A stretch of DNA of 64,000 bases from contig NZ_JANFNS010000002.1 of NCBI RefSeq assembly GCF_024436065.1, positions 1,041,345 through 1,105,344 of the forward strand, read 5' to 3'. Position 1 is the stretch's first letter. Every line of letters begins with the position of its first letter. The position numbers and the translations under genes are program-made. Of this stretch, positions 19,968 through 28,922 are shown one piece after another. Source of the stretch: Saccharibacillus sp. JS10. Its GTDB lineage: Bacteria; Bacillota; Bacilli; Paenibacillales; Paenibacillaceae. The notes below the pieces were generated by a model. It had not been told where the DNA came from, searched no databases, and saw only the letters and a program-made list of their open reading frames with translations.

Positions 19968-20391
19968 AAGATTTCCAGGAAATGAAGATTTGGCTTTGCC
20001 GCGTAAAATGACAGAACTTGCCGCAGGATACGATCTACAAGCCTCCGTGCTTGAACCGATTGTCCTCGAACCGATGCAGCGGACACTGGTTCCGACAGGG
20101 ATCGCAATTGCAATGCCGGGTGGTCTGGAAGCGCAAATTCGTCCGCGTAGCGGGCTGGCTTTCAAACACGGTATTACGTGCTTGAACACACCGGGTACAA
20201 TTGATGCGGATTACCGCGGTGAAATCAAAGTGCTGCTTATTAATCTGGGACAAGAGCCGTTTACCATTGCACGCGGCGAGCGGATTGCGCAGATGGTCTT
20301 TCAAGAAGTACCGGATACGATGCTGACCGAAGTGGAAGAGTTATCGGAAACGGTTCGCGGCGAGGGCGGCTTCGGTCATACCGGTAAATAA
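19945..20391 (+). CDS. dut: dUTP diphosphatase (dUTPase)
   Basis: Hydrolyses dUTP to dUMP, keeping uracil out of DNA. All five trimeric dUTPase motifs are visible: [42 protein letters not shown] and [10 protein letters not shown] at the C-terminus. GGAGAG (19933-19938) touches the ATG at 19939, so TTG 19945 with a 6 nt spacer is the better start (148 aa). The gene overlaps the peptidase by 23 nt and is probably co-translated with it. Confidence 0.93.
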   Translation: MSHLVQIKRFPGNEDLALPRKMTELAAGYDLQASVLEPIVLEPMQRTLVPTGIAIAMPGGLEAQIRPRSGLAFKHGITCLNTPGTIDADYRGEIKVLLINLGQEPFTIARGERIAQMVFQEVPDTMLTEVEELSETVRGEGGFGHTGK

Positions 20392-20402
20392 AATAATGGT
20401 GC

Positions 20403-20447
20403 AAAAAGCCGCGGCCTTTTCTCAGTGAAGAGACCGTGGGCTTTTTT
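20403..20447 (+). terminator. dut terminator
   Basis: AAAAAGCCGCGGCCTTTTCTC pairs imperfectly across a short loop with GAAGAGACCGTGGGCTTTTTT, ending in a T-run. Confidence 0.75.
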
Positions 20448-20481
20448 GGCTTGTCTGAGGCTAACATCCTACGTCAATGTC

Positions 20482-20510
20482 TTGCATTTTAAACCGATAC
20501 AAACTATGAT
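20482..20510 (+). promoter_or_regulatory. Promoter of asd-dapG-dapA
   Basis: TTGCAT (20482-20487), 17 bp, TATGAT (20505-20510), about 60 nt before asd. Confidence 0.65.
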
Positions 20511-20571
20511 AATCACAATGCAAACCTTGATGTTTAGCGATTTTGCCCTAGATAAAGGAGAGACAAGCCCC

Positions 20572-21615
20572 ATGTCGAATCAAACATTTACTGTCGCTGT
20601 AGTCGGTGCAACTGGCGCCGTTGGCGAACAAATTCTCAGATTGCTTGAAGAACGAAATTTCCCGATCCAAACATTGAAACTGCTGTCGTCCGCGAGAAGC
20701 GCCGGAAGTAAGATTATGTTTAAAGGTCAGGAAGTAACGGTTGAAGAAGCAAAACCAGAAAGTTTTGAAGGCGTACAAATCGCGTTGTTCAGTGCAGGCG
20801 GAGACGTAAGTAAAGCCTTGGTTCCTGAAGCGATTAAACACGGTACGGTTTGTATCGATAATACGAGCGCTTTTCGGATGGATCCGACCGCTCCTCTTGT
20901 GGTTCCGGAAGTTAATGAAGAAAAGATTTTCGAACATAACGGAGTTATCGCGAATCCGAACTGCTCGACAATCCAGATGGTTGCGGCGCTTAAGCCGCTG
21001 CAAGATCGTTACGGTCTAAAACGTATTATCGTATCGACGTATCAAGCCGTATCCGGTTCAGGCGCGAAAGCGATCGCTGAATTGGAACGTCAAACGAAAG
21101 CGATCGTAAACGGCGAACCGGTTAATCCGGACGTATTGCCGGTTGCATCCCTTCCGGTCAAACACCAAATTGCTCTTAATGCGATTCCGCAAATCGATAA
21201 ATTTACAGAAAACGGCTTTACGTACGAAGAAATGAAAATGATTAACGAAACCAAAAAAATTATGGGTGACGAGTCCATCCAAGTAACCGCAACTTGTGTG
21301 CGTATTCCAGTCGTATACGGCCATTCGGAGTCTGTGTATGTCGAACTGGGTTCGGAATATGATCTGCAAGACGTTCGCTCGTTACTGGAACAAGCACCGG
21401 GAATCACGGTAGTCGATGATCCAGACAATCAAGCATACCCACTCGCGACAGATGCAGCAGGCAAAAACGATGTATTCGTGGGTCGTTTGCGTCGCGATTT
21501 GGATTCGCCAACAGGGCTGAATATGTGGATCGTCTCGGACAATCTGCTTAAAGGTGCGGCTTGGAATGCTGTGCAAATTGCAGAAATTATTGCAGCGCGT
21601 TCGCAGCAGGGCTAA
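20572..21615 (+). CDS. asd: Aspartate-semialdehyde dehydrogenase
   Basis: NADPH-dependent reduction of aspartyl phosphate to aspartate semialdehyde, the branch to lysine, diaminopimelate, threonine and methionine. It is 347 aa from ATG 20572, behind AAAGGAGAG; the longer frame from 20425 runs through the dut terminator and is rejected. The N-terminal Rossmann motif VAVVGATGAVGEQIL, the catalytic Cys in NPNCSTIQMV and the GSGAKAI segment are visible. The dpaA/dpaB genes that usually precede it in spore formers are missing here. Confidence 0.96.
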   Translation: MSNQTFTVAVVGATGAVGEQILRLLEERNFPIQTLKLLSSARSAGSKIMFKGQEVTVEEAKPESFEGVQIALFSAGGDVSKALVPEAIKHGTVCIDNTSAFRMDPTAPLVVPEVNEEKIFEHNGVIANPNCSTIQMVAALKPLQDRYGLKRIIVSTYQAVSGSGAKAIAELERQTKAIVNGEPVNPDVLPVASLPVKHQIALNAIPQIDKFTENGFTYEEMKMINETKKIMGDESIQVTATCVRIPVVYGHSESVYVELGSEYDLQDVRSLLEQAPGITVVDDPDNQAYPLATDAAGKNDVFVGRLRRDLDSPTGLNMWIVSDNLLKGAAWNAVQIAEIIAARSQQG

Positions 21616-21630
21616 GGAAAAGGAGAAAAC

Positions 21631-22851
21631 ATGGCTATTCGGGTTCAAAAATTCGGCGGAACTTCGCTGTCTTCGGAAGAAGCAAGATCTCATGTCGTGC
21701 GTCACGTTCAGCGTGAACTGGCTGCCGGTTATCAATTGGTCGTTGTTGTCTCCGCAATGGGACGCAGCGGTGATCCTTATGCAACCGACACCTTATTAGG
21801 ATGGGTAGCTTCAACCAGTGGAAAATCGCTTCCGGCAAAAGAAAAAGATCTACTGATGGGCTGCGGAGAAATTATTTCTGCGACGACCCTTTGCGGTATT
21901 TTACATCAAGAAGGTATCGATGCGACGGTATTGACAGGCGCTCAAGCTGGATTTATGACAGACAGTCATTTCGGGAATGCACGAATTTTGGAAATGCGTC
22001 CAGAACGTATTTTGCGCGAGCTTCAAGATCATAGCGTCGTAATCGTAACTGGGTTTCAAGGTCAAAACGAATACGGCGATCTAACAACGCTGGGCAGAGG
22101 CGGAAGCGATACGTCTGCAACCGCGCTTGGTGCTGCTTTGCACGCTGAAATTGTCGATATCTATACCGACGTGAATGGCATTTTGACAGCCGATCCACGC
22201 TTGGTTGAAGATGCAAAGCCGCTTGAAGTCGTGAGTTATACCGAAATTTGCAATATGGCTTATCAAGGCGCGAAAGTCATTCATCCACGTGCGGTTGAAA
22301 TCGCGATGCAAGCACAGATTCCGGTTCGCGTTCGTTCGACGTTTTCGGAAGAAGAAGGAACACTTGTTACGCATCCTGAGAACTTCGCCGATGTATCGGC
22401 AGGCGTTGTGGATCGTTTTGTAACGGGGATTGCTTACGTAAGTAGCGTGACACAAATTACGGTTGAACAGCCGGACCCAAGCGGTCAGCTGTCACTCAAT
22501 GTGTTCAAAGCGATGGCTGAAAACGCGATCAGCGTTGACTTCATTAACGTGACGCCGGTTGGAGCCGTCTATACGGTATTCGATTCCGAAGCGGAACGTG
22601 CTTTGACTGCGCTGCGAAGTATCGGTTATGACCCTCGTGCATTAAGTGGATGTGCGAAAGTATCGGTAATTGGCGGCGGCATCAACGGCGTACCGGGTAT
22701 CATGTCGCATATCGTCGAAGCATTAACGATGCAAGGCGTACAAATTTTGCAGTCGGCAGACTCCAACACAACGATTTGGGTTCTTGTGAAAAAAGACGAC
22801 ATGGTCAAAGCACTTAAAGCTCTGCATGCTCGTTTTGAGCTTCATCGTTAA
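21631..22851 (+). CDS. dapG: Aspartate kinase DapG (diaminopimelate-type)
   Basis: Phosphorylates aspartate at the head of the lysine/DAP pathway. It has 406 aa: kinase domain with VQKFGGTSLSS at the N-terminus, GRGGSDTSATALGAAL near residue 155 and the two C-terminal ACT domains (about 265-400). It begins 15 nt after asd with AAGGAGAA. Position between asd and dapA indicates the DAP-sensitive isozyme of B. subtilis (DapG), though the effector cannot be read from the sequence. Confidence 0.94.
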   Translation: MAIRVQKFGGTSLSSEEARSHVVRHVQRELAAGYQLVVVVSAMGRSGDPYATDTLLGWVASTSGKSLPAKEKDLLMGCGEIISATTLCGILHQEGIDATVLTGAQAGFMTDSHFGNARILEMRPERILRELQDHSVVIVTGFQGQNEYGDLTTLGRGGSDTSATALGAALHAEIVDIYTDVNGILTADPRLVEDAKPLEVVSYTEICNMAYQGAKVIHPRAVEIAMQAQIPVRVRSTFSEEEGTLVTHPENFADVSAGVVDRFVTGIAYVSSVTQITVEQPDPSGQLSLNVFKAMAENAISVDFINVTPVGAVYTVFDSEAERALTALRSIGYDPRALSGCAKVSVIGGGINGVPGIMSHIVEALTMQGVQILQSADSNTTIWVLVKKDDMVKALKALHARFELHR

Positions 22852-22898
22852 TTTTTAATACAGCGATCATCAAGTACGAAAAAAGGAGCGAATCAAAA

Positions 22899-23783
22899 AT
22901 GGAGTTCGGACGTCTGATCACCGCTATGGTTACTCCTTTCGACGAACAAGGAGAAGTGGCTTGGGAGCAAATTCCCGCGCTGATCGATATGTTGATCCAG
23001 CAGCAGCGTACGCAATCGATCGTCGTATTCGGGACGACCGGCGAATCGCCTACGCTGAGCGACGAAGAAAAGATTCGATTGCTTGAAGTCAGTGTGCAGC
23101 ATGCGGCAGGTCGCTGCAAAATTATTGCGGGTACAGGCAGTAACGATACGCAGCATAGCGTTCACCTTTCGCAAGCAGCAGAGCGTGCGGGAGCAGACGG
23201 TCTGTTACTGGTTGTTCCTTATTACAATCGTCCGAATCAAGAAGGATTGTATACGCATTTTGCTACGATTGCCGAGGCGACTTCGCTTCCGGTCATGCTT
23301 TATAATGTGCCGAGTCGCACCGCGTCTAATCTTGAAGGTGCAACTACATTAAGATTAGCGGAAATCCCTAATATTATCGCAATCAAAGAATGTGCGACGA
23401 TGGATCAGGTCGCTTATATTGCTTCGAATGCACCTGAAGGATTTCGTGTGTATTCCGGAGACGATGCCGCTTCGCTGCCCGCTCTGTCTGTTGGAGCTTA
23501 CGGCATCGTAAGTGTAGCCAGTCATGTCGTAGGCGCTAAGATGAGTGAAATGTTAGCCGCTCATGCAACCGGAGATGCTCGCGAAGCAACGCGGATTTAC
23601 CATTCGTTGTTACCGGTATTCAAAGGGCTGTTCGCTTGCCCGCATCCGGTTCCAAATCCGGTAGCGGTTAAATATGCACTTACCCTTCGGGGTCTAAAGG
23701 TTGGTGGTGTTCGATTGCCATTGATCGATGCCACGGTCGAAGAAAAAAAATACATCCAAAAGTTTATGGCTGATTTTGCTTAA
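22899..23783 (+). CDS. dapA: 4-hydroxy-tetrahydrodipicolinate synthase
   Basis: Condenses pyruvate with aspartate semialdehyde, the committed step to DAP for peptidoglycan and lysine. At 294 aa it shows GTTGESPTLSDEEK (about 44), the catalytic Tyr in VVPYYNRPNQEG, YNVPSRT and the Schiff-base Lys in NIIAIKECATM (about 163). Ribosome binding site AAAGGAG. Third gene of the asd operon, followed by a strong terminator. Confidence 0.96.
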   Translation: MEFGRLITAMVTPFDEQGEVAWEQIPALIDMLIQQQRTQSIVVFGTTGESPTLSDEEKIRLLEVSVQHAAGRCKIIAGTGSNDTQHSVHLSQAAERAGADGLLLVVPYYNRPNQEGLYTHFATIAEATSLPVMLYNVPSRTASNLEGATTLRLAEIPNIIAIKECATMDQVAYIASNAPEGFRVYSGDDAASLPALSVGAYGIVSVASHVVGAKMSEMLAAHATGDAREATRIYHSLLPVFKGLFACPHPVPNPVAVKYALTLRGLKVGGVRLPLIDATVEEKKYIQKFMADFA

Positions 23784-23795
23784 ACTGCTGGATTC

Positions 23796-23827
23796 AGCGC
23801 CGTTTCCTTAAGGGAACGGCGCTTTTT
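23796..23827 (+). terminator. dapA terminator
   Basis: AGCGCCGTTTCC, loop TTAA, GGGAACGGCGCT and a T-run: 12 bp stem. Confidence 0.9.
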
Positions 23828-23907
23828 GTCGTCTATCGAAAATGAAAAAATCGGTAGAGTATCCAACTAATTGTTACAAAAGGTTAGCAGATGACAGGGC
23901 TTTCGAC

Positions 23908-23937
23908 TTGTATTTTGGGTTTTCATTCATGTATAAT
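23908..23937 (+). promoter_or_regulatory. RNase J promoter
   Basis: TTGTAT (23908-23913), 18 bp, TATAAT (23932-23937). The start near 23944 leaves a leader of about 220 nt. Confidence 0.7.
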
Positions 23938-23944
23938 GGACGCA

Positions 23945-24150
23945 AGTGACTGGGTGCGGGTTATAGAAAAACAACACGAACCATATTTGACGGAGGTTCG
24001 TGCATTGGCTTGATCGGATGAATCGGGCGGCTTTTTTGTATAAAAAGCCCTCTCGAATCATTGACGGTGGAAGTCTTTGTTCGAGCTATGCCAAAAACCG
24101 GAAAAATAACAAACGTCAACAATTCATAAAAATAGACTATGATTTTATTA
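23945..24150 (+). promoter_or_regulatory. Long structured 5' leader of the RNase J gene
   Basis: This is the main content of the 380 nt gap after dapA. CACGAACC (23975-23982) pairs with GGTTCGTG (23995-24002). A second imperfect hairpin of about 18 bp (TGAATCGGGCGGC... with AAAAAGCCCTCTCGAATCA) spans about 24017-24062, without a U-tract at its end. No conserved reading frame is apparent. It could be a site for control of or by the RNase itself. Confidence 0.5.
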
Positions 24151-24165
24151 GGAGGTTTACCTATC

Positions 24166-25848
24166 TTGGCTAAGAAAAATAATACAGCGGAGAAGTTAAC
24201 GATCTTCGCACTTGGCGGCGTCGGCGAAATTGGTAAAAATATGTATGTTGTGCAATACGAAGACGATATTGTTGTCATCGATGCGGGTCTGAAATTCCCG
24301 GAAGAAGATATGCTCGGGATCGATTTGGTAATCCCGGACATCAGTTACCTGACTGAAAACCGTGATAAAGTGAAAGCGATTATCATTACGCACGGGCACG
24401 AAGACCATATCGGCGGTCTGCCTTACGTAATGAAACATCTTAATGTACCTTTGTATGCGACAAAGCTTACACTTGGTCTGATCGAAAACAAATTGCGCGA
24501 AGCAAATCTGCTTGGCGAAACCAAACGTATTTTAATCAACGCAGATTCGGAACTGAAGCTGGGCAGCTCGCTGACCGCTACGTTCTTCAAAACCAACCAC
24601 AGTATTCCTGACTCTGTAGGGGTATGTATCGAGACTCCAGAAGGTAACGTGGTTCATACAGGTGACTTTAAATTCGATCACACGCCAGTCAACGATGAAT
24701 TTGCAGATCTTCAACGTATGGCTGAAATCGGTCAAAAAGGCGTATTGGCTCTGTTATCGGACAGTACCAATGCCGAAAAACCAGGCTTTACCCCTTCGGA
24801 ACGCAATGTTGGTGTCGTGCTGGAAGAAATTTTCCGTAAAGCTCGTCAACGCGTTGTTGTCGCGACTTTCGCGTCTAACGTACACCGGATTCAACAAGTC
24901 GTAAATGCAGCGATCGCAACAGATCGCAAGATCGTTGTCATCGGTCGTAGTATGGTGAATGTGGTTGCGATCGCTTCTGAACTTGGTTATCTGGAAATTC
25001 CGGAAGGAATGATCATCGAGCCCGAAGAAATTAACCGTATTGGCGCAGATCGCGTAGCGATTCTTTGCACGGGTAGCCAAGGCGAACCGATGTCGGCACT
25101 GAGCCGTATGGCACGTTCGACGCATCGTAAAGTCGATATTTTGCCAGGCGATACGGTTATCATTGCAGCAACGCCAGTTCCAGGTAACGAGAAGTATGTG
25201 GGACGCACGATCGATGCGTTGTTCCGCCTCGGCGCGGAAGTTATCTACAGCGGATCGAACAAAGGCGTTCACGTATCCGGTCACGGTTCGCAAGAAGAAT
25301 TGAAATTGATGCTGAACTTGATGCGTCCTAAATTCTTTATCCCGATACACGGTGAATATCGTATGCTTCGCAAACACGCACAATTGGGTGAATCCGTAGG
25401 CGTTGATCCGGATAACATCTTCCTAATCGATATCGGCGATACCGTTGAAATCCAAAACGGTGAAGCACGTAAAGCCGGTAAAGTATCTTCCGGTAACGTC
25501 TTGATCGACGGACTGGGTGTAGGCGATGTCGGAAATATCGTATTGCGCGATCGCAAACTGTTGTCGCAAGACGGTATTCTCGTTGTAGTAGTAACACTGA
25601 GCAAGCAAGATGGACGTATCGTATCGGGTCCAGATATCATTTCGCGCGGATTCGTCTATGTACGAGAATCCGAAGGATTGCTGGATGAAGCGAACCGTGT
25701 CGTAACGAGTACTTTGCAACGTTTGATGAGCGAAAATGTCAACGAATGGGCTTCGCTCAAATCAGGCGTCAAAGACTCGCTTGGACGTTTCTTGTTCGAC
25801 CAAACACGTCGTCGCCCAATGATCTTGCCGATCATTATGGAAGTTTAA
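24166..25848 (+). CDS. rnjA: Ribonuclease J (J1-like, catalytic residues intact)
   Basis: Metallo-beta-lactamase/beta-CASP ribonuclease with 5'-3' exo- and endonuclease activity in mRNA decay and rRNA maturation. The start is TTG 24166, 10 nt behind GGAGG (24151-24155), giving 560 aa; the ATG at 24139 lies upstream of the ribosome binding site. The zinc motif HGHEDHIGG is complete at residues 76-84 and HTGDFKFDHTP follows. The ILCTGSQGEPMSALSRM segment of the beta-CASP domain and the C-terminal RRRPMILPIIMEV are typical of J1. The locus after dapA is where B. subtilis has rnjB, whose product has a degenerate active site; this protein does not share that defect. Confidence 0.94.
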   Translation: MAKKNNTAEKLTIFALGGVGEIGKNMYVVQYEDDIVVIDAGLKFPEEDMLGIDLVIPDISYLTENRDKVKAIIITHGHEDHIGGLPYVMKHLNVPLYATKLTLGLIENKLREANLLGETKRILINADSELKLGSSLTATFFKTNHSIPDSVGVCIETPEGNVVHTGDFKFDHTPVNDEFADLQRMAEIGQKGVLALLSDSTNAEKPGFTPSERNVGVVLEEIFRKARQRVVVATFASNVHRIQQVVNAAIATDRKIVVIGRSMVNVVAIASELGYLEIPEGMIIEPEEINRIGADRVAILCTGSQGEPMSALSRMARSTHRKVDILPGDTVIIAATPVPGNEKYVGRTIDALFRLGAEVIYSGSNKGVHVSGHGSQEELKLMLNLMRPKFFIPIHGEYRMLRKHAQLGESVGVDPDNIFLIDIGDTVEIQNGEARKAGKVSSGNVLIDGLGVGDVGNIVLRDRKLLSQDGILVVVVTLSKQDGRIVSGPDIISRGFVYVRESEGLLDEANRVVTSTLQRLMSENVNEWASLKSGVKDSLGRFLFDQTRRRPMILPIIMEV

Positions 25849-25870
25849 AAAGCGATTATAAAAACAATTT

Positions 25871-25905
25871 AGCAGTGCTGGCTTATTACGCAGCGCTGCT
25901 TTTTT
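25871..25905 (+). terminator. RNase J terminator
   Basis: AGCAGTGCTG (25871-25880), nine-nt loop, CAGCGCTGCT (25891-25900) and a T-run. Confidence 0.9.
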
Positions 25906-25963
25906 ACGTTTATTTTGTGCGTCAAAGTAGATCAGGTTTATTCTGCCTTTTGGCGAACTTGTG

Positions 25964-25972
25964 TGCTATTAT
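25964..25972 (+). promoter_or_regulatory. Possible extended -10 promoter of ftsK/spoIIIE
   Basis: TG-C-TATTAT at 25964-25972, about 30 nt before the GTG start. No good -35 element. Confidence 0.35.
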
Positions 25973-26005
25973 GAAAAGAGTGCGTGAAAGTCAGGGGGGG
26001 AAAAT

Positions 26006-28681
26006 GTGGCTCAGAAAAAAAGTACAGGAACGCGAGCTACAAGTGGCAAAGCTCGTTCAAGCACCGCTAGAAAATCATCACCAGCTTCAAAAAGTAAAAA
26101 GAAGAAAAATAGCTCGCTTGCCAGCGCTCTCAAATACGAAATCTACGGCATCATTTTAATTACGTTGTCTGTTATTGGATTGTCCGGTCAAGCTTTTATC
26201 GGTCAGTTGCTTTCCGCTGGATTTGGTCTTGTATTGGGCAAAGCGTATGCAATTATTCCGGTACTCGGTATTTACATAGGGTTATATCTCATGATTCGCC
26301 GTGCATTGCCGTATGGGTGGAGCACGCGAAAATCAGGTTTACTGTTGGTTTCGTTATCGGGGGTTTTGATGCTATCCATTGCGGAAGCGCAAAGTCATAT
26401 CCAATTGCAAGGTCAAATGACGGCGAGCGGTATTTTATCTGCGGTGCAAAATGATTTGTATATTTCGTTGATTGCACCGGATACTCAGATGAGCCAGATT
26501 ACTCCGTTTTTAAGACCGATTGGCGGGGGATATCTCGGAGCTTTAGTACTGTCGCTTTTATATTGGATGGTCGGATTAACCGGAGCCAAATTAGCTTCCG
26601 CTGTGTTGTTGATTATCGGCTTAATGTTGATTACGCAAATGTCCTATGTCGATATGATGAATGCGATACGCCGTAAAGCAGGCGAAGCGGCACGTTCTGC
26701 TGGAGAACGGATGAAAGAAGATCGTCTTGCCGCCGAAGAACGCAAACTTGAAGCCGCGCAAAAAAATGAAATTCGGGCTCAAGAAAAAGCGCAACTTCAA
26801 GAACAACGACGACTTGTGCGAGAAGAAAAGCGGCAAGCTTTATCGGAACAAAACGGGAATACGACGGAAGACGATTTCACTGCAAAAGAAGAGTACAAAC
26901 GACCTGTAGCTGTAGCTAAAAGTAAAACCGAGTTCTCTGATTTACCCGTCGAAGTTGTCACGCCAGAAGTATCGCCTGTCCCAACTCCGGATTCTGCGTA
27001 TGCCGCGCCGATTATCCGAGATTTTTTCGAGCATATTCGTTCCGAAAAATCTCGCCAATCCGAAGCAACGATTCCTGATGTAGACGACGATGCGGAAGAT
27101 TTCGAAGAAGTGGGAAGCGAACTGATTCCTGCGGTAGCGGCAGTAGAAGGAGCGGCAACATCCGACAATGACATCAGCGAGTTACCTATTGATCCTTCGA
27201 TTCCCGCAGCGGCTGGCGAATTAGCCGAAGTGCCGATTACTCCGCCGCCTAAGCCTTACAAGTTGCCACCCCTTAAGCTTCTTGCTTTGCCTAAGCCTGA
27301 CGAAAATGCGTCTGCCAATCAAGCAGATTATATGCAGACTGCACGGAAACTAGAATCGACATTAGAAAGTTTTGGTGTTCGCGCCAGAGTTCTCGAAGTC
27401 GTACGTGGCCCTGCGGTAACTCGGTATGAGATTCAGCCGGATGTAGGGGTAAAAGTCAGCCGCGTCGTTGGATTGACTGACGATATTGCATTAGCGCTTG
27501 CTGCCAAAGATATTCGGATGGAAGCGCCGATTCCCGGCAAATCCGCGATTGGGATCGAAGTTCCTAACAACGAGGTATCCATGGTGACGATGCGAGAAGT
27601 CATGGATACGTCAGTGTTCGCCGATGCAGCTTCTAAGCTTACCGTTGCTTTTGGCCGTGATATCTCGGGACAGACGATTGTCGGCAATCTGGCTCGCATG
27701 CCTCACTTGCTGGTCGCAGGTGCAACGGGTTCCGGTAAATCGGTATGTATTAACGGCATTATCGCTAGTATTTTGTACAAAGCAAAGCCGGATGAAGTGA
27801 AATTTTTGATGGTCGATCCCAAGATGGTCGAGCTTAATATCTACAACGGGATTCCGCATTTGCTGGCACCTGTTGTCACTGATCCGCGCCGAGCTTCATT
27901 GGCACTCAAAAAAATCGTGGTCGAGATGGAAAAGCGCTATGAATTGTTCTCCAAATCGGCAACTCGCAATATCGAAGGCTACAATACATTGATGAAAGAC
28001 AATCCTTCCGCGGTACTACCGTATATCGTCGTTATTGTCGATGAGTTGGCAGACTTGATGATGGTTGCCGCAGGCGATGTCGAAGATGCGATCGCACGTC
28101 TTGCACAGATGGCTCGCGCGGCAGGGATTCATTTGATTATTGCCACGCAGCGTCCATCCGTCGATGTTATTACCGGGGTGATCAAAGCCAATATTCCGTC
28201 ACGTATCGCATTCGGCGTATCGTCTCAAGTCGATTCCCGAACGATTCTGGATATGGGCGGAGCCGAAAAACTGCTCGGTCGAGGCGATATGCTCTTTATG
28301 CCGATGGGAGCTTCGAAGCCGGTTCGCGTACAAGGTGCATTTTTGAGTGATAATGAAGTGGAAGAGATCGTCGCCTATTGCAGCGGGCAAGCCGAAGCAC
28401 AATATGATACAGATTTGGTGCCGGAAATTGACGATACCGCACTTGAGCCGGAAGAAGCTTTAGATGAACTGTATGATCAAGCCGTACAAATTGTGGTTGA
28501 AGCCAAACAAGCGTCGGTGTCATTACTCCAACGCCGAATGAGAGTCGGGTATACACGCGCCGCACGTCTGGTCGATTCGATGGAAGCACGCGGTATTGTC
28601 GGGCCGTATGAAGGCAGCAAACCGCGTGAAGTTTTAATTTCAATCGAACAATGGCAAGCTAGCCGAGCTGCGACTTCTTAA
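26006..28681 (+). CDS. spoIIIE: FtsK/SpoIIIE-type DNA translocase
   Basis: Membrane-anchored, hexameric DNA motor that clears or pumps chromosomes through the septum. It starts at GTG 26006 behind a G-run. The 891 aa protein has a Ser/Lys-rich cytoplasmic head (1-40), four transmembrane helices (about 45-225), a long charged linker with coiled-coil-like Glu/Arg/Gln stretches and Pro-rich parts (about 230-435), the RecA-like motor with Walker [11 protein letters not shown] (near 571) and Walker [14 protein letters not shown], and a C-terminal winged-helix gamma domain (about 825-885) that reads chromosome-orienting sequences. Whether it serves vegetative division or sporulation cannot be told from the sequence. 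The tepA gene often preceding it is absent. Confidence 0.94.
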   Translation: MAQKKSTGTRATSGKARSSTARKSSPASKSKKKKNSSLASALKYEIYGIILITLSVIGLSGQAFIGQLLSAGFGLVLGKAYAIIPVLGIYIGLYLMIRRALPYGWSTRKSGLLLVSLSGVLMLSIAEAQSHIQLQGQMTASGILSAVQNDLYISLIAPDTQMSQITPFLRPIGGGYLGALVLSLLYWMVGLTGAKLASAVLLIIGLMLITQMSYVDMMNAIRRKAGEAARSAGERMKEDRLAAEERKLEAAQKNEIRAQEKAQLQEQRRLVREEKRQALSEQNGNTTEDDFTAKEEYKRPVAVAKSKTEFSDLPVEVVTPEVSPVPTPDSAYAAPIIRDFFEHIRSEKSRQSEATIPDVDDDAEDFEEVGSELIPAVAAVEGAATSDNDISELPIDPSIPAAAGELAEVPITPPPKPYKLPPLKLLALPKPDENASANQADYMQTARKLESTLESFGVRARVLEVVRGPAVTRYEIQPDVGVKVSRVVGLTDDIALALAAKDIRMEAPIPGKSAIGIEVPNNEVSMVTMREVMDTSVFADAASKLTVAFGRDISGQTIVGNLARMPHLLVAGATGSGKSVCINGIIASILYKAKPDEVKFLMVDPKMVELNIYNGIPHLLAPVVTDPRRASLALKKIVVEMEKRYELFSKSATRNIEGYNTLMKDNPSAVLPYIVVIVDELADLMMVAAGDVEDAIARLAQMARAAGIHLIIATQRPSVDVITGVIKANIPSRIAFGVSSQVDSRTILDMGGAEKLLGRGDMLFMPMGASKPVRVQGAFLSDNEVEEIVAYCSGQAEAQYDTDLVPEIDDTALEPEEALDELYDQAVQIVVEAKQASVSLLQRRMRVGYTRAARLVDSMEARGIVGPYEGSKPREVLISIEQWQASRAATS

Positions 28682-28703
28682 AACCGAATAGTTAGGTTGT
28701 ATC

Positions 28704-28761
28704 AAGTTCCGATAGACGATAAAGAAGATCATTTTCTTTGTCGGCTATCGGAACTTTTTTT
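28704..28761 (+). terminator. ftsK/spoIIIE terminator
   Basis: AAGTTCCGATAG...ATAAAGAA, loop, TTCTTT...CTATCGGAACTT and a run of T: long imperfect hairpin. Confidence 0.85.
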
Positions 28762-28815
28762 CATATAAACAGTTTGATTTGAACGTGTAGAACGTCTACC
28801 TTATATGGACATCAG

Positions 28816-28845
28816 TTGATTCCCGACTTCACGGTAGTATAGAAT
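28816..28845 (+). promoter_or_regulatory. Candidate promoter of the ymfF-ymfH-ymfI unit
   Basis: TTGATT (28816-28821), 18 bp, TAGAAT (28840-28845). Confidence 0.5.
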
Positions 28846-28922
28846 AGTCAAGAATGGTTAAAGAGTAATGGAGCAACATTGTAAGAGAATAGAATTCGCC
28901 AAAAGTCTAAGGAGTGATCATA

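Noticed and set aside
24139-24165. ATG upstream of the RNase J start
   Set aside because: It precedes the GGAGG at 24151-24155; TTG 24166 has the correct spacing.
23961-24341. Minus-strand frame of 126 codons across the RNase J leader
   Set aside because: It extends into the certain rnjA coding region on the other strand, has no ribosome binding site and no family resemblance.
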